Positions 34,626 to 43,134 of a DNA stretch of 64,000 nt are shown here, piece after piece. The DNA lies in NCBI GenBank assembly GCA_965662355.1, contig CBFIHP010000020.1, positions 22,870 through 86,869 of the forward strand, written 5' to 3'. Source of the stretch: GCA-2683825 sp965662355. GTDB taxonomy: Bacteria > Planctomycetota > UBA1135 > GCA-002686595. Numbering within the stretch: the stretch's first letter is position 1; the number at the start of each line of letters is the position of its first letter. The position numbers and the translations under genes are program-made. The notes beneath the pieces were generated by a model. The model did no database searches and had not been told where the DNA came from. It worked only from the letters and a program-made list of their open reading frames with translations.

Positions 34626-36485
34626 ATGAAGCGCCAAGGAACGGGAACGCAAAAAGGAACGCCGACAAAAAGGAGCGGTGCGACCGAGGAGAGGGACGCC
34701 TACGAGATCGAGGACGTCCGACGCATTCGCATTCACTTTCCCGGCGAGCTCATCCCTGGCGACCTGTTCGACGAGCGCTATGTGATCCGCGAGGTCATCG
34801 GCAAGGGCGGCATGGGGGTCGTTTATTCCGCCTTCGACACCAAGCTGGAACGGGCGGTAGCTATCAAGCTCTTCCGCTCGGGCGCGCAGGCCGAGGACAC
34901 CTTCGAGAACGAGCTGCTGAAAGAGTCCAAGGCACTGGCAAAACTCGACAGCCACAACATCGTCTCGATCCACGACGCTCGCCGGTGGGAAGAGAATAGC
35001 TACCTCGTCATGGACCTCGTGGCGGGGACCGATCTCGGTAACGTACTGCAAACGGTGCGCGCACAGCTCGAGCTAGAGGGTCGCAGCCTCGCACAGCGTA
35101 CGGGGCGTGACCTCGAACGCGCGATATGCCTACCTCGCTCGGTAGACCGTGCGAACCTCATCGCCCCCAAGAGCTGGCATCGAACCACCACGCGCATCGT
35201 GCATTCGATCGCACGAACGCTCGAACTCGCCCACCAGCAGGGCATATGCCACCGCGACATCAAGCCGCGCAACATTCTCCTGGTCGGAGGGGGCGAGCCG
35301 GTGTTGCTCGACTTCGGCCTCGCCGCAGCGCGAAGCATCGATCGACAACCGCAAGGCGATGGCGCAACTACGGATGGAAGCGACGGCGAAGGTCTCTTGC
35401 GATGCACGCCGGCCTACGTCCCTCCCGAACGAGCGGAGGGTTTTTGCGACGTTGCCGACCCGCAGGGAGACGTGTACCAGATCGGTCTGGTGCTGTATGA
35501 ATTCCTGACGCTTCAACAGGCCTTCCCGAGGGAGGCGGACGAGTCCTTCTTCGCTCTGCGCAAGCGCATCCTGGAGGCGAACTACCCGGCACCCACCATC
35601 CTCGATCCCCGCATCCCCGCGGAGCTCGCGGCCATCGCTGCGAAGGCCCTTGCTCGCCAGCCGAAAGAGCGCTATCTCTCGGTGCGTGAGCTGCGTGAAG
35701 ACCTCGAGCGTGTGCTCGACGGTCTGCCTCCCCGGATCGCGAAGCTCGGTCGGCGCGACACCGCTTGGATCCTCGCACGGCACGCCGCATGGAGCCCACC
35801 CGCAGCCGTGTTCGCCATTCTGCTGCTCGGCTTTCTCAGCTGGTGGGGCTTCAACATGGGCTCCGAATGGACGCCGCCGGATCTCGACCCTTTCCTGCAC
35901 CATCCAACCGACGGGCCACAGCTGGTCGGCACCCGAACGGTGCTCGAGCTCAAGGGACTCTCGGCGCTGGGCTTGCGGATCCACGCGGAGGACCCCGCCT
36001 TCTTCTACGTATTCGCTTCCGAGGAGAACGATCAGGGCCTGCGCTACCTGCGCCCGGTGCAACCCCAGCGCCTTGGCTCTGCATCCGCTCCGCCACCGCA
36101 GCAACACGAGCCGCTGCGACTCGAAGCCGGTGAACATTGGATCGCGTGCTCGTCGATCACGGGAAAATCAAAGCGCGAGGGGTTGTTGGTCCTGGCCTGC
36201 AGGGAACGCAATCCAATTTTCAGCGAATGGTTGCGTACCGTTGCCGCCAAAGAAGACGTTTACTTGCGGCCCGTGGAATACGCGGATGCCCGGGATATTC
36301 TGACAGACCTCCAGGCCCGCTCTCGTGGGGAATCGCTCTCCAAGCTGAGCTCGGAACAATGGTCGTATCTCTTCAGCGACGTCCAGGCCGCCAGCTCGGA
36401 GACTGACGCGCATCTCCGCATTCCTGGTATTCGACTACACGAATTCGAGTTCGACGTACATGCCAAGAAAGAGGACGCGGAATGA
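34626..36485 (+). CDS. Transmembrane Ser/Thr protein kinase
   Basis: A 619-residue bacterial (Hanks-type) kinase. The Gly loop is GKGGMGVVY (residues about 59-67), the Lys is AIKLF, the catalytic loop HRDIKPRN is near residue 209 and DFGLA near 229; the C-lobe includes APE-like YVPPERAEG and GDVYQIGLVLYEFLT. An insert of about 45 residues lies in the activation segment. A single membrane segment (VFAILLLGFLSWWGFNMGS) is at residues about 394-412, so residues 415-619 are outside the cytoplasm; this domain (GTRTVLELKGLSALGLRI, ACRERNPIFSEWL) has no family that I recognise. All catalytic residues are present. Target unknown. Confidence 0.88.
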   Translation: MKRQGTGTQKGTPTKRSGATEERDAYEIEDVRRIRIHFPGELIPGDLFDERYVIREVIGKGGMGVVYSAFDTKLERAVAIKLFRSGAQAEDTFENELLKESKALAKLDSHNIVSIHDARRWEENSYLVMDLVAGTDLGNVLQTVRAQLELEGRSLAQRTGRDLERAICLPRSVDRANLIAPKSWHRTTTRIVHSIARTLELAHQQGICHRDIKPRNILLVGGGEPVLLDFGLAAARSIDRQPQGDGATTDGSDGEGLLRCTPAYVPPERAEGFCDVADPQGDVYQIGLVLYEFLTLQQAFPREADESFFALRKRILEANYPAPTILDPRIPAELAAIAAKALARQPKERYLSVRELREDLERVLDGLPPRIAKLGRRDTAWILARHAAWSPPAAVFAILLLGFLSWWGFNMGSEWTPPDLDPFLHHPTDGPQLVGTRTVLELKGLSALGLRIHAEDPAFFYVFASEENDQGLRYLRPVQPQRLGSASAPPPQQHEPLRLEAGEHWIACSSITGKSKREGLLVLACRERNPIFSEWLRTVAAKEDVYLRPVEYADARDILTDLQARSRGESLSKLSSEQWSYLFSDVQAASSETDAHLRIPGIRLHEFEFDVHAKKEDAE

Positions 36486-36679
36486 GGAGCGCCTCGATCA
36501 TCCTTCGCGGACTTGGCGCTCAAGGCTGGTTCTTCGCTTTCGGCTGTGGCGAAGTCGGCTCGCCGGCCGAGGGAGCTTCGAATTTTGGGGTACGGCTCGA
36601 GACCTTTCTGCAAGAGGCTGGGCGAAGGCAGGCTTCCTGCACGTCCTGCCTGGGACGAAGTGAAGCGAGCCCCCCCTAA
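36482..36679 (+). CDS. Short open frame coupled to the kinase gene (doubtful)
   Basis: A 65-codon frame whose ATG overlaps the kinase stop as ATGA, the usual sign of coupling. The encoded peptide has several Cys and Gly residues and no recognised domain. It lies directly before the assembly gap, and the sequence around it is low in quality (C and A runs), so it may be the 5' part of a gene cut by a bad join, or spurious. Confidence 0.25.
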   Translation: MRSASIILRGLGAQGWFFAFGCGEVGSPAEGASNFGVRLETFLQEAGRRQASCTSCLGRSEASPP

Positions 36680-36691
36680 AAAAAACGGGCG

Positions 36692-36713
36692 ACTCGCGCG
36701 GGAAGTCGCGAGT
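36692..36713 (+). other. Inverted repeat next to the assembly gap
   Basis: ACTCGCG (36692-36698) and CGCGAGT (36707-36713) pair around an 8-base loop; a run of A bases lies before it and the Ns begin directly after. On the minus strand the hairpin is followed by a T run, so it could be a terminator for a gene lost in the gap. It may also be a feature that stopped assembly. Confidence 0.35.
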
Positions 36714-36723
36714 NNNNNNNNNN
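36714..36723. other. Assembly gap of ten Ns
   Basis: Ten Ns are flanked by an A/C homopolymer on the left and a C run on the right. The scaffold was joined here; the true distance between the flanks is unknown, and the neighbouring 500 bases carry broken genes. Confidence 0.95.
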
Positions 36724-36760
36724 CCCCCCCCCCGACAGAGGGAGGGGATCCGGTACGAAC

Positions 36761-36877
36761 CTAGCTGTAGGGACAGCCTTGTTCGTTGAACTCTTGGTTC
36801 GATTCAAAGGTAGCGGATTGCTTGAAGAACTGTAGCGTCCCGCTCTCGGTCACAATGCCCCGGACCTTCGGGGGCAT
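36761..36877 (-). CDS. Tiny open frame of 38 codons (doubtful)
   Basis: Starts ATGCCCCCGAAGGTC and ends in GCPYS, with a phage- or secreted-peptide-like composition but no recognised motif. A palindrome (AATGCCCC with GGGGCATT, 36854-36879) overlaps its start. It lies in the 540 bases between the kinase gene and the hydrolase fragment, where I see nothing else of substance. Confidence 0.2.
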   Translation of the reverse strand: MPPKVRGIVTESGTLQFFKQSATFESNQEFNEQGCPYS

Positions 36878-36980
36878 TTGCTACATGAAACCTACCGCTG
36901 CAACACCCCTCTTGGGGGATTTCGCCTCGCTCCCGCTCCTCGAAGCTGAAAGCAACACGTAATCAGGAAGAGGTTTCTGG

Positions 36981-37150
36981 TCAGCTCTTGCGAAAAATCA
37001 AGTTGGCCAGAGTCGGTGCGCAAACATGTCCGTGCCCCGACTGGCTACGGTGCGCCCAGAGCTGAAGAAAGTCGTGCAAGTCTCCCTCGGAATACAATCC
37101 GCGTTCCACGAGTCGCGGCAGGTAGCTAGCGAAGAAGCCACCGAGCCAAC
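36981..37150 (-). pseudogene. 3' fragment resembling the end of a SAM-dependent methyltransferase
   Basis: The minus frame ends FASYLPRLVERGLYSEGDLHDF LQLWAHRSQSG followed by APTLANLIFRKS. The pattern of a helix, a Leu-Trp, and then PTLxxxxxRK is the usual C-terminal tail of class I methyltransferases. The sequence upstream of about 37150 on this strand is the antisense of the hydrolase fragment, so the methyltransferase body is missing. The identification rests on a 50-residue tail and is tentative. Confidence 0.35.
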
Positions 37151-37649
37151 CCCACCCAGCCAAGCGGGTTGGGTCATTCCCCAGGCCGCGGATAAGAGCG
37201 AGGTCACTTTCGCCATCATTCTCTCCGGAGGCGCGACGCAGATCAGCTACGAGGGCGTCTACAGCCGCCTTGCAGCGGAATCCGATTCGAGCGCAGATGC
37301 CCTGTCGATCGAGGAGTGCCTGAAGCGGGTCCGCAAGCATCGTGCGCGCGACTATGACTTCAAGAAACACTTCGCCGCCATGCCGTGCCCAGCTCTGTGG
37401 CTGTACGGCGATCGCGACCGCAGCAATCCTTCGCAACTCTGCATCGAGCTCATCGAGAGCATCGCGCAGAAGCACGACAAGGACTTTCGCATCGCCCGCT
37501 TCCCAGAAGCCAACCATGGGCTTTGGCAATGCCGTCTCGGAGGCTCTGCGGAGTATCCGACCTTGACGCAGATGGCCCCGGGGATCGACAAGACGATCGG
37601 GTCCTGGTTGAACGAAAAAGGCCTCGCGGCTCGCATGCCCGAACGCTAG
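37026..37649 (+). pseudogene. 5'-truncated alpha/beta hydrolase fragment
   Basis: From about 37157 the frame reads SQAGWVIPQAADKSEVTF AIILSGG, which is the nucleophile elbow of an alpha/beta hydrolase (normally GxSQAGW), then the C-terminal part with the catalytic Asp in LYGDRDR and the His in EANHGLWQ. Everything before the elbow Ser (the N-terminal 120-150 residues and the Gly before the nucleophile) is missing and replaced by unrelated sequence whose opposite strand looks like a methyltransferase tail. So this is probably a deletion remnant or a mis-join, 300 bases after the N run. The frame from 37026 to 37156 is unlikely to be real protein. Confidence 0.6.
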
Positions 37650-37687
37650 CCCAAGCTACGAACGTGGCTTGCAGCGAACCGAAGAAG

Positions 37688-39784
37688 TCAGGGCCCCGAG
37701 GCTCGAATCGTCACGTCCCGCACGGGTGTCACCTGGCCGTCGATCCGTGCCTGCGCATAGATATGGAAACCGTCAATGCCCGGTAGGTCGCGAACCGGCA
37801 CGGTGAGATCCACGTAGCCCGCCTGGGGGATGGTCCCTTCCAACCTCAAGATGGCATCGCCCTGAAGGAGAGCGTCGTCCGAATCCGAGTCGCCCAGCGT
37901 TCCACCGCGCTCACGCTTTCCGCCCTTGGGCCTGCCAGCGATCTCGTCGATCGAATACGCGATCTCGAAGGGCACGCCGGGAAGGCCGAAGAGCATCGTT
38001 TGCAGCTCACCGGGTGCAATGGGGGCTCTACCGAGGAACAGGTATGGCAAGCTAGGCGGAAACCACATGTCGAAGCGCGCCGAACGGCTCGTGTGCGTCA
38101 CCGGTGCGGGTGGTGTGTGTACCAGCCCGAATTCGTCTGCGATGAGGATGTGCTCGTCCTTCAAGACCTCGCCTTCGCGCAAGGTGTAGTGCACGAGCAT
38201 CCCTTGCTCCAGTGCGGGCTGACCGGTGCGACGCGGAGTCATACGTACGGTTCCGACCTCAGCGGTCGCGGCATCCAGGACGATGCCCCCCCGCAGGGCG
38301 ACGTCGAAGACGATTCCCAGTGGTTCTCGTTGAACGGTCAGCGGATCGTAGTCGACATAGCCGTTGACAGATCCGATCAGGTCACCGTTCAAACGCTGAC
38401 CATCTCCATACTTCTGATCCAGGCTGAAGTCGCTGAATCGCAACGTTGGACGGCTGAGACGCTCTGCGAACGTCCTGCGCAGCAAGGTATCGTGTAGTGG
38501 GTACCAGTAACCGTGTGGACCGTGGATGTGGTCGTCGAAGTAGTGGACGGCAGGTCGATACGCCAGCTTCATGGCGTCATAGAAATTCCGCGTTGCCATC
38601 CAACCGACCGTCTCGTCGTTGCGTCCGTTCAGGGTACGCACGATGGGCCAGTCCTGGCCGATATTCGCAGTGGCCATGAAGGACGCGTTCGCCCGGTCAT
38701 AGACGGCGAGGCCGCTCGGAAGTTTCAAGTTCTGGGAAAAGGTACCCAGGAGATCCTGCACGAACCAGGGATTGGCAATGTCCGGCGCAGCCAGGTCGAA
38801 GTTCGCATTGCGGCACAGCACGGCCGCAAGCCGCTCGGGGATCTCTCCAGCCAGAAAGATACTCCCCATCGCGCCCATCGAGCCTCCGACGGCGTACACA
38901 CGCTCTTTATCGTGAGCCGCACCAAGCTTGGACTGCATCCAGTCCAGGGTCCACACGACACGCTTCTGCGTGAAGAGATGGATCATCGTGTCATTCGCGG
39001 CAGGTCCCGGGAGTTTCTCGTGGTAGCCGAACCAGAGAGTCCATAGGGATTCAGGCAACAGATCGCTGATTGCGAGAATGTCGATGTCCCCCTGAACCTC
39101 GTTGCGGTGGGGCCACCCTTGGGGGAAGGTCTCACCGGCCGAGTGCAAGCGTATCGCCAGCCCACGTGGCCCCGGAAGCCCCCCGGCATCGAAGCGAAAA
39201 TTGAAACCATGGCTGGGTTTCAGGGAGAGCGCTTCCTCATAGGGCGTCCCCCGGTTTGTGACCCAGTGGGCCCACAACTCCCCCGTCCCGTCGATGTTCT
39301 GCAGTACCGGCTGGGTCGGCGCCATCGTCTCCGACAATCCTCTATGCAGCGAATTGCGCCCGCGCTTGACCAACGTGTTCTCTGTGCCGCCCGCGCTGAC
39401 CGACGTCACCGCATAGTAGGCGTCCACCGCATCGGACATGACCGTATTCACGAACAGCCCCGCGAACGCGCTTAGCGCCTTATCGCCCTCACGAATGATC
39501 CACGTGTAGTCGCGGTTCGTCGCCAGCGAACGCCCCAGGTTGTAGGAACTGTCCGAACCGACCTCGCCCAGGAATTCCGCGCCCTGCAAGTCCGCGAAAG
39601 AGCGCATCGCCTTCGTGTCCCGGTACACCCGATAGCGCATGCTCTGATCGAAGAGCTCGGTCCAAGTGACGAACGTCTGGCCCTCTTGATGGAAGACGCT
39701 GAGGTTGCGCACATCTTGCGCCTGGGCCGTCAGTTCGAGACCAATGGCTACGATGAAGGGGCTGAGGAAACGCGCGACAGACAT
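37688..39784 (-). CDS. Large secreted esterase-like alpha/beta hydrolase
   Basis: A 698-residue protein with a signal peptide (RFLSPFIVAIGLELTAQA). Residues about 20-130 form an Fn3-like domain (NLSVFHQEGQTFVTWTEL, YRVYRD), followed by a large alpha/beta-hydrolase region with a nucleophile elbow GGSMGAMGS near residue 310 and a His in DDHIHGPHGYWYP. The last 230 residues are beta-rich (Ca-free, non-catalytic). The PHB-depolymerase/acetylxylan-esterase-like layout suggests a polymer- or ester-degrading enzyme. The ATG at 39784 was preferred as it starts the signal; the frame runs on to 39838. Substrate unknown. Confidence 0.7.
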   Translation of the reverse strand: MSVARFLSPFIVAIGLELTAQAQDVRNLSVFHQEGQTFVTWTELFDQSMRYRVYRDTKAMRSFADLQGAEFLGEVGSDSSYNLGRSLATNRDYTWIIREGDKALSAFAGLFVNTVMSDAVDAYYAVTSVSAGGTENTLVKRGRNSLHRGLSETMAPTQPVLQNIDGTGELWAHWVTNRGTPYEEALSLKPSHGFNFRFDAGGLPGPRGLAIRLHSAGETFPQGWPHRNEVQGDIDILAISDLLPESLWTLWFGYHEKLPGPAANDTMIHLFTQKRVVWTLDWMQSKLGAAHDKERVYAVGGSMGAMGSIFLAGEIPERLAAVLCRNANFDLAAPDIANPWFVQDLLGTFSQNLKLPSGLAVYDRANASFMATANIGQDWPIVRTLNGRNDETVGWMATRNFYDAMKLAYRPAVHYFDDHIHGPHGYWYPLHDTLLRRTFAERLSRPTLRFSDFSLDQKYGDGQRLNGDLIGSVNGYVDYDPLTVQREPLGIVFDVALRGGIVLDAATAEVGTVRMTPRRTGQPALEQGMLVHYTLREGEVLKDEHILIADEFGLVHTPPAPVTHTSRSARFDMWFPPSLPYLFLGRAPIAPGELQTMLFGLPGVPFEIAYSIDEIAGRPKGGKRERGGTLGDSDSDDALLQGDAILRLEGTIPQAGYVDLTVPVRDLPGIDGFHIYAQARIDGQVTPVRDVTIRASGP

Positions 39785-39810
39785 GGGGAAAGACCCGACA
39801 GGCGGGTCTG

Positions 39811-39948
39811 CTATCTTAGCGCCTGCACTCCTCCGCAATCCTCGATGAAGAACTCCTCGATGACCAAACTGTCATCTCTCGCAGAGACCGAGAAATTCTT
39901 TCTGGAATCCGAGTCTGCCCCCCCTTCATGAAGCCTTGCAATGCCCAT
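39811..39948 (-). CDS. Small 45-residue protein of unknown function (tentative)
   Basis: The frame begins at an ATG preceded by AGGAAAGG with about 9 bases spacing and encodes a hydrophilic acidic peptide (SDSRKNFSVSARDDSLVI EEFFIED, ending in GGVQALR). It lies 26 bases upstream of the esterase start and on the same strand, so it could be a small upstream gene. No family is recognised. The ribosome-binding site and the coding-like middle are the only support. Confidence 0.35.
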   Translation of the reverse strand: MGIARLHEGGADSDSRKNFSVSARDDSLVIEEFFIEDCGGVQALR

Positions 39949-40024
39949 GATTTGCAGCCTTTCCTCGATTTGCAAACGAGGGGTAGCCTCAAGAGTTAGA
40001 TCAGTGCTCGGCGGGGGTGGCTTC

Positions 40025-40567
40025 CTACTCCGGCGCCGCGCGCAGTAGCATCCCTTCGCAACAACACCTCTCACCCCGGGCTTGCACGGCAGCATAGTTG
40101 CGGCAAGTCCGGCAGCCTTCCCAGAAGGCCGGGTCGTGGGTGAGTTGATCGAGAGGAACGACCTCGAACCCGAGCGACAGGTTCAGCGCTCGCACGTGGG
40201 GCGAGGTCGTCAGGCTCATCAAGGTGGCGCGCGGCAACTGGCGACGTGACGAGTCGAAGAGGATCGTCTTCAAGTCGCGTCCCAGCCCCGAACCGCGGTA
40301 ATCCGGACGCACGACGAGTCCGGAGTGGGAGATGAAGGTGTCTTTGTCCCAGGCGGACCAGTAGCCGAAGCCAACCAGCTCGCGCTCGTCGGAAGGAGCT
40401 GCGGCCGTTGCGATGGCCGCACGCCCAGCTCGAATCTTGGCGCCGAGCCACTCCGGGCTGCGCTTGGCGATGTCGTACTGCGAGGAGGCCGCGTCGATCA
40501 AACGCGAGGCCGCCTCGGCGAAACGAACATCCTCGGGCGTGGATTCGTGAACCTCGAGAGCGCCCAT
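40025..40567 (-). CDS. GNAT acetyltransferase with Cys-rich C-terminal tail
   Basis: A 180-residue GNAT-fold protein. The acetyl-CoA site is VVRPDYRGSGLGRDL, preceded by ELVGFGYWSAWDKDTFISHSGL. The end is unusual: FWEGCRTCRNYAAVQ and then ERCCCEGMLL, with a CxxC pair and a CCC cluster that may bind metal. It is the last gene of an operon after N-acetylornithine carbamoyltransferase (14 bases gap). In that setting a role as an N-acetylglutamate synthase-like enzyme of arginine synthesis is reasonable, but this is inference from position. Confidence 0.7.
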   Translation of the reverse strand: MGALEVHESTPEDVRFAEAASRLIDAASSQYDIAKRSPEWLGAKIRAGRAAIATAAAPSDERELVGFGYWSAWDKDTFISHSGLVVRPDYRGSGLGRDLKTILFDSSRRQLPRATLMSLTTSPHVRALNLSLGFEVVPLDQLTHDPAFWEGCRTCRNYAAVQARGERCCCEGMLLRAAPE

Positions 40568-40581
40568 GGTCGCCAGAAACC

Positions 40582-41628
40582 TCAGCCCTGGGCGAGGGCT
40601 CCAAAGACGGCGGCCGCCGTCCAGAGTCGGTTCTCGGCCTCGTCCTTGACCGCGGACATCGAGGAGTCGAGCACACCGTCCGAGACGACGATGTTGCGTC
40701 GCACGGGCAGGCAGTGCATGAAGATCCCATCGGCGGTCTTCGCCATCTTGTCCGTGTCGACCATCCAATCCTTGCGCAGGTGCGCCTTGTCCTTGGATTC
40801 TTGATCGAAGCGCCCGTAGTAATCCAGCGACCCCCAGGCCTTCGCACAAACGACGTCGGCACCGGAATAGGCCGCCTCGATGTCGTCCGTCTCCTGGAGC
40901 GAGCCACCGAGTGCCTCGGTCCGCGCGCGGGCCCTCTCGACGACTTCCGGTTCGAGCCCCCAGCCCTCCGGGCGCAGGATCGTGACATCCATGCCCAGGT
41001 TGGCGGCAGAGAGCATCTGCGAATGCGGCGTCGCCACGGGAAGCGACTTGGGATGCCAGGCCCACGTCAACACGTACTTCTTCCCGCGTGTCTCCCCGAG
41101 TCGCTCGACCATGGTCGTCGAATCGGCGAGCCCTTGCATCGGGTGCCAGCGGTTCGATTCCAGGTTCACGACCGGGCACTCGGAGAACTCCGCGAAGCGG
41201 TGGATGAACTCGTCGACCTTCAACTCGTCGTACGAACCGGTGGCCTGGCCCTGGGCCGAGCCGACTGTGATCAACTCCGACTTTCTGATGCCGACGAAGT
41301 GACACATGCGCGAGAGCACCGGGCTCAGCTCGCGGATGTGTTCCTGGGTGTTGCCGTCCATGACGACACCCTCACCCGTTTCGAAGTTCCAGGTGTCCTT
41401 GCCCGGGTTGATCGCGACCGCGGTACCGCCGTAGCGTGCCATGGCGGACTCGCACGAGATGCGAGTTCGCACGGACGGATTGAAGAACAGAAGGGAGGCG
41501 ATCTTGCCCTGCAGGGGCGCCTTTTCCTTACCGGACTTCAGGGCCAACGCGTAGTCGACGAGGCCACGGATTTCTTCGCTCGTGTAATCGAGGGTGGTGA
41601 TCCAGTTGCGCTTGTCGAACGAGATCAT
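40582..41628 (-). CDS. argF': N-acetylornithine carbamoyltransferase (AOTCase type)
   Basis: A 348-residue carbamoyltransferase. The carbamoyl-phosphate loop is FFNPSVRTRIS and the second is FMHCLPVRRN. Features of the AOTCase group rather than ordinary OTCase are VVMDGNTQEHIREL, RGKKYVLTWAWHPKSLP, AYSGADVVCAKAWGSL and KDEAENRLWTA. The enzyme makes N-acetylcitrulline from N-acetylornithine and carbamoyl phosphate, so arginine synthesis would go through acetylated intermediates and need a later deacetylase. A succinylornithine substrate, as in Bacteroidetes, cannot be excluded. Its ATG overlaps the stop of the upstream GTPase gene (ATGA at 41625). Confidence 0.85.
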   Translation of the reverse strand: MISFDKRNWITTLDYTSEEIRGLVDYALALKSGKEKAPLQGKIASLLFFNPSVRTRISCESAMARYGGTAVAINPGKDTWNFETGEGVVMDGNTQEHIRELSPVLSRMCHFVGIRKSELITVGSAQGQATGSYDELKVDEFIHRFAEFSECPVVNLESNRWHPMQGLADSTTMVERLGETRGKKYVLTWAWHPKSLPVATPHSQMLSAANLGMDVTILRPEGWGLEPEVVERARARTEALGGSLQETDDIEAAYSGADVVCAKAWGSLDYYGRFDQESKDKAHLRKDWMVDTDKMAKTADGIFMHCLPVRRNIVVSDGVLDSSMSAVKDEAENRLWTAAAVFGALAQG

Positions 41629-42950
41629 GACGTGGCCTTGGCGGCGACGGCTTTCTCGAGCACGTTGACGAAGTCCGGCCCGTCCTCGACGAGGTCGTAC
41701 GTGACGCGCAGGTTGGGTTTCTTGATGTCGATCACACGCGCAAGGTCGATCGGCGTGCCGACGAGGACCAGGTCGCAGTCGGTTTTGTTGATCGTGTCCT
41801 CGAGATCCTTCATCTGGGCGTCGCCATAGCCCATGGCCGGCAGCACCTTGCCGATGTCGGGGTACTTCTTGTACGTCTCGGCGATCTCACCGACAGCGTA
41901 GGGCCGCGGCTCGACGACCTCGGCGGCGCCCCACTTCTCGGCGGCGACGGTGCCGGCACCGTACTTCATCTCGCCGTGGGTCAGGGTCGGACCGTCCTCG
42001 ACCACGAGGACGCGCTTGCCCTTGATCTGGTCCGGATCGCTGACGTGCACCGGAGAGTCGCCGCGTACGACGAGGGCTCCGGAGTTGACATCTTTGGCGT
42101 TCTGTTCGACCGTGGCGATTCCAGCCGGCTCGGCCGTGTCGATCTTGTTGATCAGGATGACGTCGGCGCGCTCGAAGTTGACGGTGCCCGGGAAGTAGTT
42201 CAGCTCGTGGCCCGGACGGTGCGGGTCGGCGACCGTGATCCACAGGTCGGGCTTGTAAAAGGGCGTGTCGTTGTTGCCGCCGTCCCAGAGAATGACATCG
42301 GCTTCCTTCTCGGCTTCCGCGAGGATCGCCGAGTAGTCGACGCCGGCATAGACCACCGCACCGTTGGCGATGTGCGGCTCGTATTCTTCCATTTCCTCGA
42401 TCGTGCAGTCGTGCTTCTTCATGTCCTCGAGGCTGGCGAAGCGCTGCACGGCCTGCTTGGCGAGATCGCCATAGGGCATCGGGTGACGGATGGCGATCGT
42501 CTTCAAACCGCGTTCGCGCAGGAGCGAGACGACGCGGCGCGAGGTCTGGCTCTTGCCACAGCCCGTGCGTACCGCACAAACAGCAATGACCGGTTTGGAC
42601 GAGGGCAGCATCGTCGCTTCGACGTCGAAGGTTTCGAATTTCGCACCCGTGTCTTCGACCAGCTTGCGTCGCTCGGCGAGGTAGTCCTCGTGGACGTCGG
42701 AGTAGGCGAAGACGACCGTGTCGACTCCGTGCTCCTTGATCAGAGAGACGAGCTCTTCCTCGGGATGGATCGGGACGCCGTCGGGGTGATTCGAACCCGA
42801 AAGCGAGGGCGGATAACGACGGTCGTCGATGTGGGGGATCTGCGTCGCCGTAAAGGCGACGACGCGCACGTCGGGGTTCTCGCGGTAGCAGGTGTTGAAG
42901 ACGTGAAAGTCTTTGCCTGCCGCGCCCATGATCAGGACCTTCTGGGTCAT
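41625..42950 (-). CDS. Cyclic 2,3-diphosphoglycerate synthetase-like GTPase
   Basis: A 441-residue P-loop protein of the cDPGS family. It has an N-terminal Rossmann-like region (VLIMGAAGKDFHVFN, DDRRYPPSLSG), a Walker A in AVRTGCGKSQTSR, the block IRHPMPYGDL and LWDGGNNDTPFYKPDLWITV, and ILINKIDTAEP (NKxD-like). In methanogens the enzyme makes the thermoprotectant cyclic 2,3-diphosphoglycerate; many bacteria carry homologues of unknown role. Here it is the first gene of an operon with N-acetylornithine carbamoyltransferase and a GNAT protein, so a link to carbamoyl phosphate or arginine metabolism is likely but unproven. Confidence 0.8.
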   Translation of the reverse strand: MTQKVLIMGAAGKDFHVFNTCYRENPDVRVVAFTATQIPHIDDRRYPPSLSGSNHPDGVPIHPEEELVSLIKEHGVDTVVFAYSDVHEDYLAERRKLVEDTGAKFETFDVEATMLPSSKPVIAVCAVRTGCGKSQTSRRVVSLLRERGLKTIAIRHPMPYGDLAKQAVQRFASLEDMKKHDCTIEEMEEYEPHIANGAVVYAGVDYSAILAEAEKEADVILWDGGNNDTPFYKPDLWITVADPHRPGHELNYFPGTVNFERADVILINKIDTAEPAGIATVEQNAKDVNSGALVVRGDSPVHVSDPDQIKGKRVLVVEDGPTLTHGEMKYGAGTVAAEKWGAAEVVEPRPYAVGEIAETYKKYPDIGKVLPAMGYGDAQMKDLEDTINKTDCDLVLVGTPIDLARVIDIKKPNLRVTYDLVEDGPDFVNVLEKAVAAKATS

Positions 42951-43134
42951 CGGGGGCTCTCGGGGAAAAGCAGTGAGTCGGTTTTCGCGTCGAAGAACGC
43001 GGAAGAGGGGGGGGTTCTAGGGGAACCCCCATAAAGGAGTCGAGTCCTGGGCCCGGAATCTTGAGCCGCTGAGCAACGTACAATTGCGGCTTCCTGGCTT
43101 TGGGTATGATTCGTCCAAGAACCAGAGAGACCGC

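Noticed and set aside
36790..36815. Possible T-arm GGTTCGATTC near the assembly gap
   Set aside because: The flanking bases do not form the 5 bp stem and no tRNA body is present.
36981..37529. A 182-codon minus-strand frame as a full gene
   Set aside because: Only its last 50 codons look like protein; the rest is the antisense of the hydrolase fragment, so it was recorded as a fragment.
42780..42800. tRNA-like T-loop motif (GGTTCGAATCACC on the minus strand)
   Set aside because: It lies inside the cDPGS-like gene, encodes conserved residues (GSNHP), and no acceptor, D or anticodon arm could be found around it.
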